From Saprospiraceae bacterium (lineage in GTDB: Bacteria > Bacteroidota > Bacteroidia > Chitinophagales > Saprospiraceae), in assembly GCA_007134625.1 (NCBI GenBank), contig SLKL01000420.1, positions 1 to 5,960 of the forward strand: a DNA stretch of 5,960 nucleotides. The letters run 5' to 3'. Numbering within the stretch: the stretch's first letter is position 1; the number at the start of each line of letters is the position of its first letter. The notes beneath the pieces were generated by a model. It had not been told where the DNA came from and did no database searches. It saw only the letters and a program-made list of their open reading frames with translations. Of this stretch, positions 5,188 through 5,960 are shown in pieces. The position numbers and the translations under genes are program-made.

Positions 5188-5940
5188 TTATCCCCCAATA
5201 GGCTTGCGAATGATGAACACCTCTTCCTTCTCCTTTTGTTTCTCCTCTTTTACAGTCAGCTTAGGATTCAGTAGGCCGTAATCTAATTCGTTATAGGTGT
5301 AATGCTCCCATTGTCCGCCGCTGAATTCCAATGCAGTTAAGGATTGATCCCAACTTCCGGGGTTCAGCAATTCAAGGGTTTTGTTGTTTTGTGTCGTTTT
5401 AGTAAGTCCTACACTGTCGAGATCAGAGGATATTAATGCAGAAACACCTTTTGAATAGGCATACTTGATAAGTTGTTTTGAGACGCTATTTTTATTGACT
5501 TTCAAACCTGATTTTTGCCTCGGAAAAAGCCCGGAGATTTTTTTCCAAATTGAAATATTTCCTCTACCGGAAGATTTCTTTTCAATGGGATAAGTACAAA
5601 CCAAATACTCTTTGCCCCTTAGTTTTAGTAACATTTCTTTCCTCAGATGGACATTGCCTATGTTAACTCCTGTAAACCTTTTCAATCCTTCATTTCCCGC
5701 ACCTGTTACAAGCACCACTTTGGTTCCGGCGAGTGCCATTTGCATGATTTGATGAATAATCATCAGGGTTTTTCGGGAAAAGTACTTCTTCTCAAACTGA
5801 TCAGGATTGATAAATACACCACTGATGATGAGTAAACCCGGTTTGATGCTTTTAAGGTATTTGAGCAATTCAATAGGATTAGAACCCATCGTTCCGAGAT
5901 GGAGGTCAGCCAATATACAAATGTCTAATTCCTTTTGCAT
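5188..5940 (-). CDS. LpxH-like metallophosphoesterase homologue, predicted pseudoenzyme
   Basis: A 250-residue protein with the frame of the Bacteroidota UDP-2,3-diacylglucosamine pyrophosphatase-like (LpxH-like) calcineurin-fold phosphoesterases. Recognisable segments are ILADLHLGTMGSNPIELLKYLKSIKP (10-34), QFEKKYFSRKTLMIIHQIMQMALAGTKVVLVTG (48-80), and LLNPGSWDQSLTALEFSGGQWEHYTY (191-216). Family members normally carry DxH, GDxxD, GNHDE, HGD and GHxH for two metal ions. Here D12-L13-H14 remain, but GD is GV (41-42), GNHDE is GAGNE (80-84), the FHGD region is VCTY (114-117), and GHIHQ is SSDLD (171-175). The helical cap usually found between the last two motifs is shortened to a basic linker (121-151). 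The frame is uninterrupted, so it is not an ordinary pseudogene. A catalytic role is unlikely; a binding or regulatory role is possible. The start ATG at 5940-5938 directly precedes the strand leading to DLH; the promoter lies outside the window. Confidence 0.85.
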   Translation of the reverse strand: MQKELDICILADLHLGTMGSNPIELLKYLKSIKPGLLIISGVFINPDQFEKKYFSRKTLMIIHQIMQMALAGTKVVLVTGAGNEGLKRFTGVNIGNVHLRKEMLLKLRGKEYLVCTYPIEKKSSGRGNISIWKKISGLFPRQKSGLKVNKNSVSKQLIKYAYSKGVSALISSDLDSVGLTKTTQNNKTLELLNPGSWDQSLTALEFSGGQWEHYTYNELDYGLLNPKLTVKEEKQKEKEEVFIIRKPIGG

Positions 5941-5960
5941 AACTATCTTCTAATCCGGCA

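Noticed and set aside
5188..5940. Ordinary pseudogene of an LpxH-like enzyme
   Set aside because: The frame is complete from ATG to stop with no internal stop or frameshift, and structural segments are kept, so an expressed pseudoenzyme fits better than decay.

Overview
The window looks like AT-rich chromosomal DNA from a member of the Bacteroidota, probably Flavobacteriales or a relative. The basis is protein style: a cyclase/formamidase with the variant HGNGTH motif, an LpxH-like phosphoesterase relative, and a fused Na/Pi cotransporter-PhoU protein. Shine-Dalgarno sequences are also nearly absent. No rRNA, tRNA, CRISPR array or insertion sequence is visible.

Layout, left to right. The 3' end of an unrecognised gene (1-156) overlaps by an ATGA junction with a cyclase-family metal hydrolase (153-902). 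Six bases later comes a TPR-like protein with two membrane helices (909-1577). These three probably form one operon. A perfect parS-type palindrome starts two bases after the operon's last stop codon. About 500 bases of non-coding DNA follow, holding three inverted repeats, two of which are mutually exclusive, and a pyrimidine-rich tract with a possible 7-base rhythm. An unrecognised 287-residue protein (2110-2973) comes next, with hints of a decayed GHMP-kinase fold. A second identical parS core lies just after its stop codon, exactly 1400 bases from the first. A Na/Pi cotransporter with a PhoU-like tail follows (3029-4720). A 467-base convergent intergenic region is packed with repeats: a G-run tract, a degenerate heptamer array and a CTCTGTG/CACAGAG inverted-repeat element. 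On the minus strand, a complete gene (5188-5940) encodes an LpxH-like metallophosphoesterase homologue whose metal ligands are almost all replaced, so it is a predicted pseudoenzyme.

The main points are these. (1) Two exact parS cores place the window, by inference, in the origin-proximal, ParB-loaded part of the chromosome. The genes between them are otherwise ordinary, so this is probably a segregation site embedded in housekeeping DNA. (2) The minus-strand protein keeps the phosphoesterase fold signature but lost the catalytic machinery while its frame stayed open. (3) The overlapping hairpins at 1733-1781 could form a conformational switch. Nothing here clearly forms a new multi-gene system. 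The pseudoenzyme and the parS pair are the items most worth following up.
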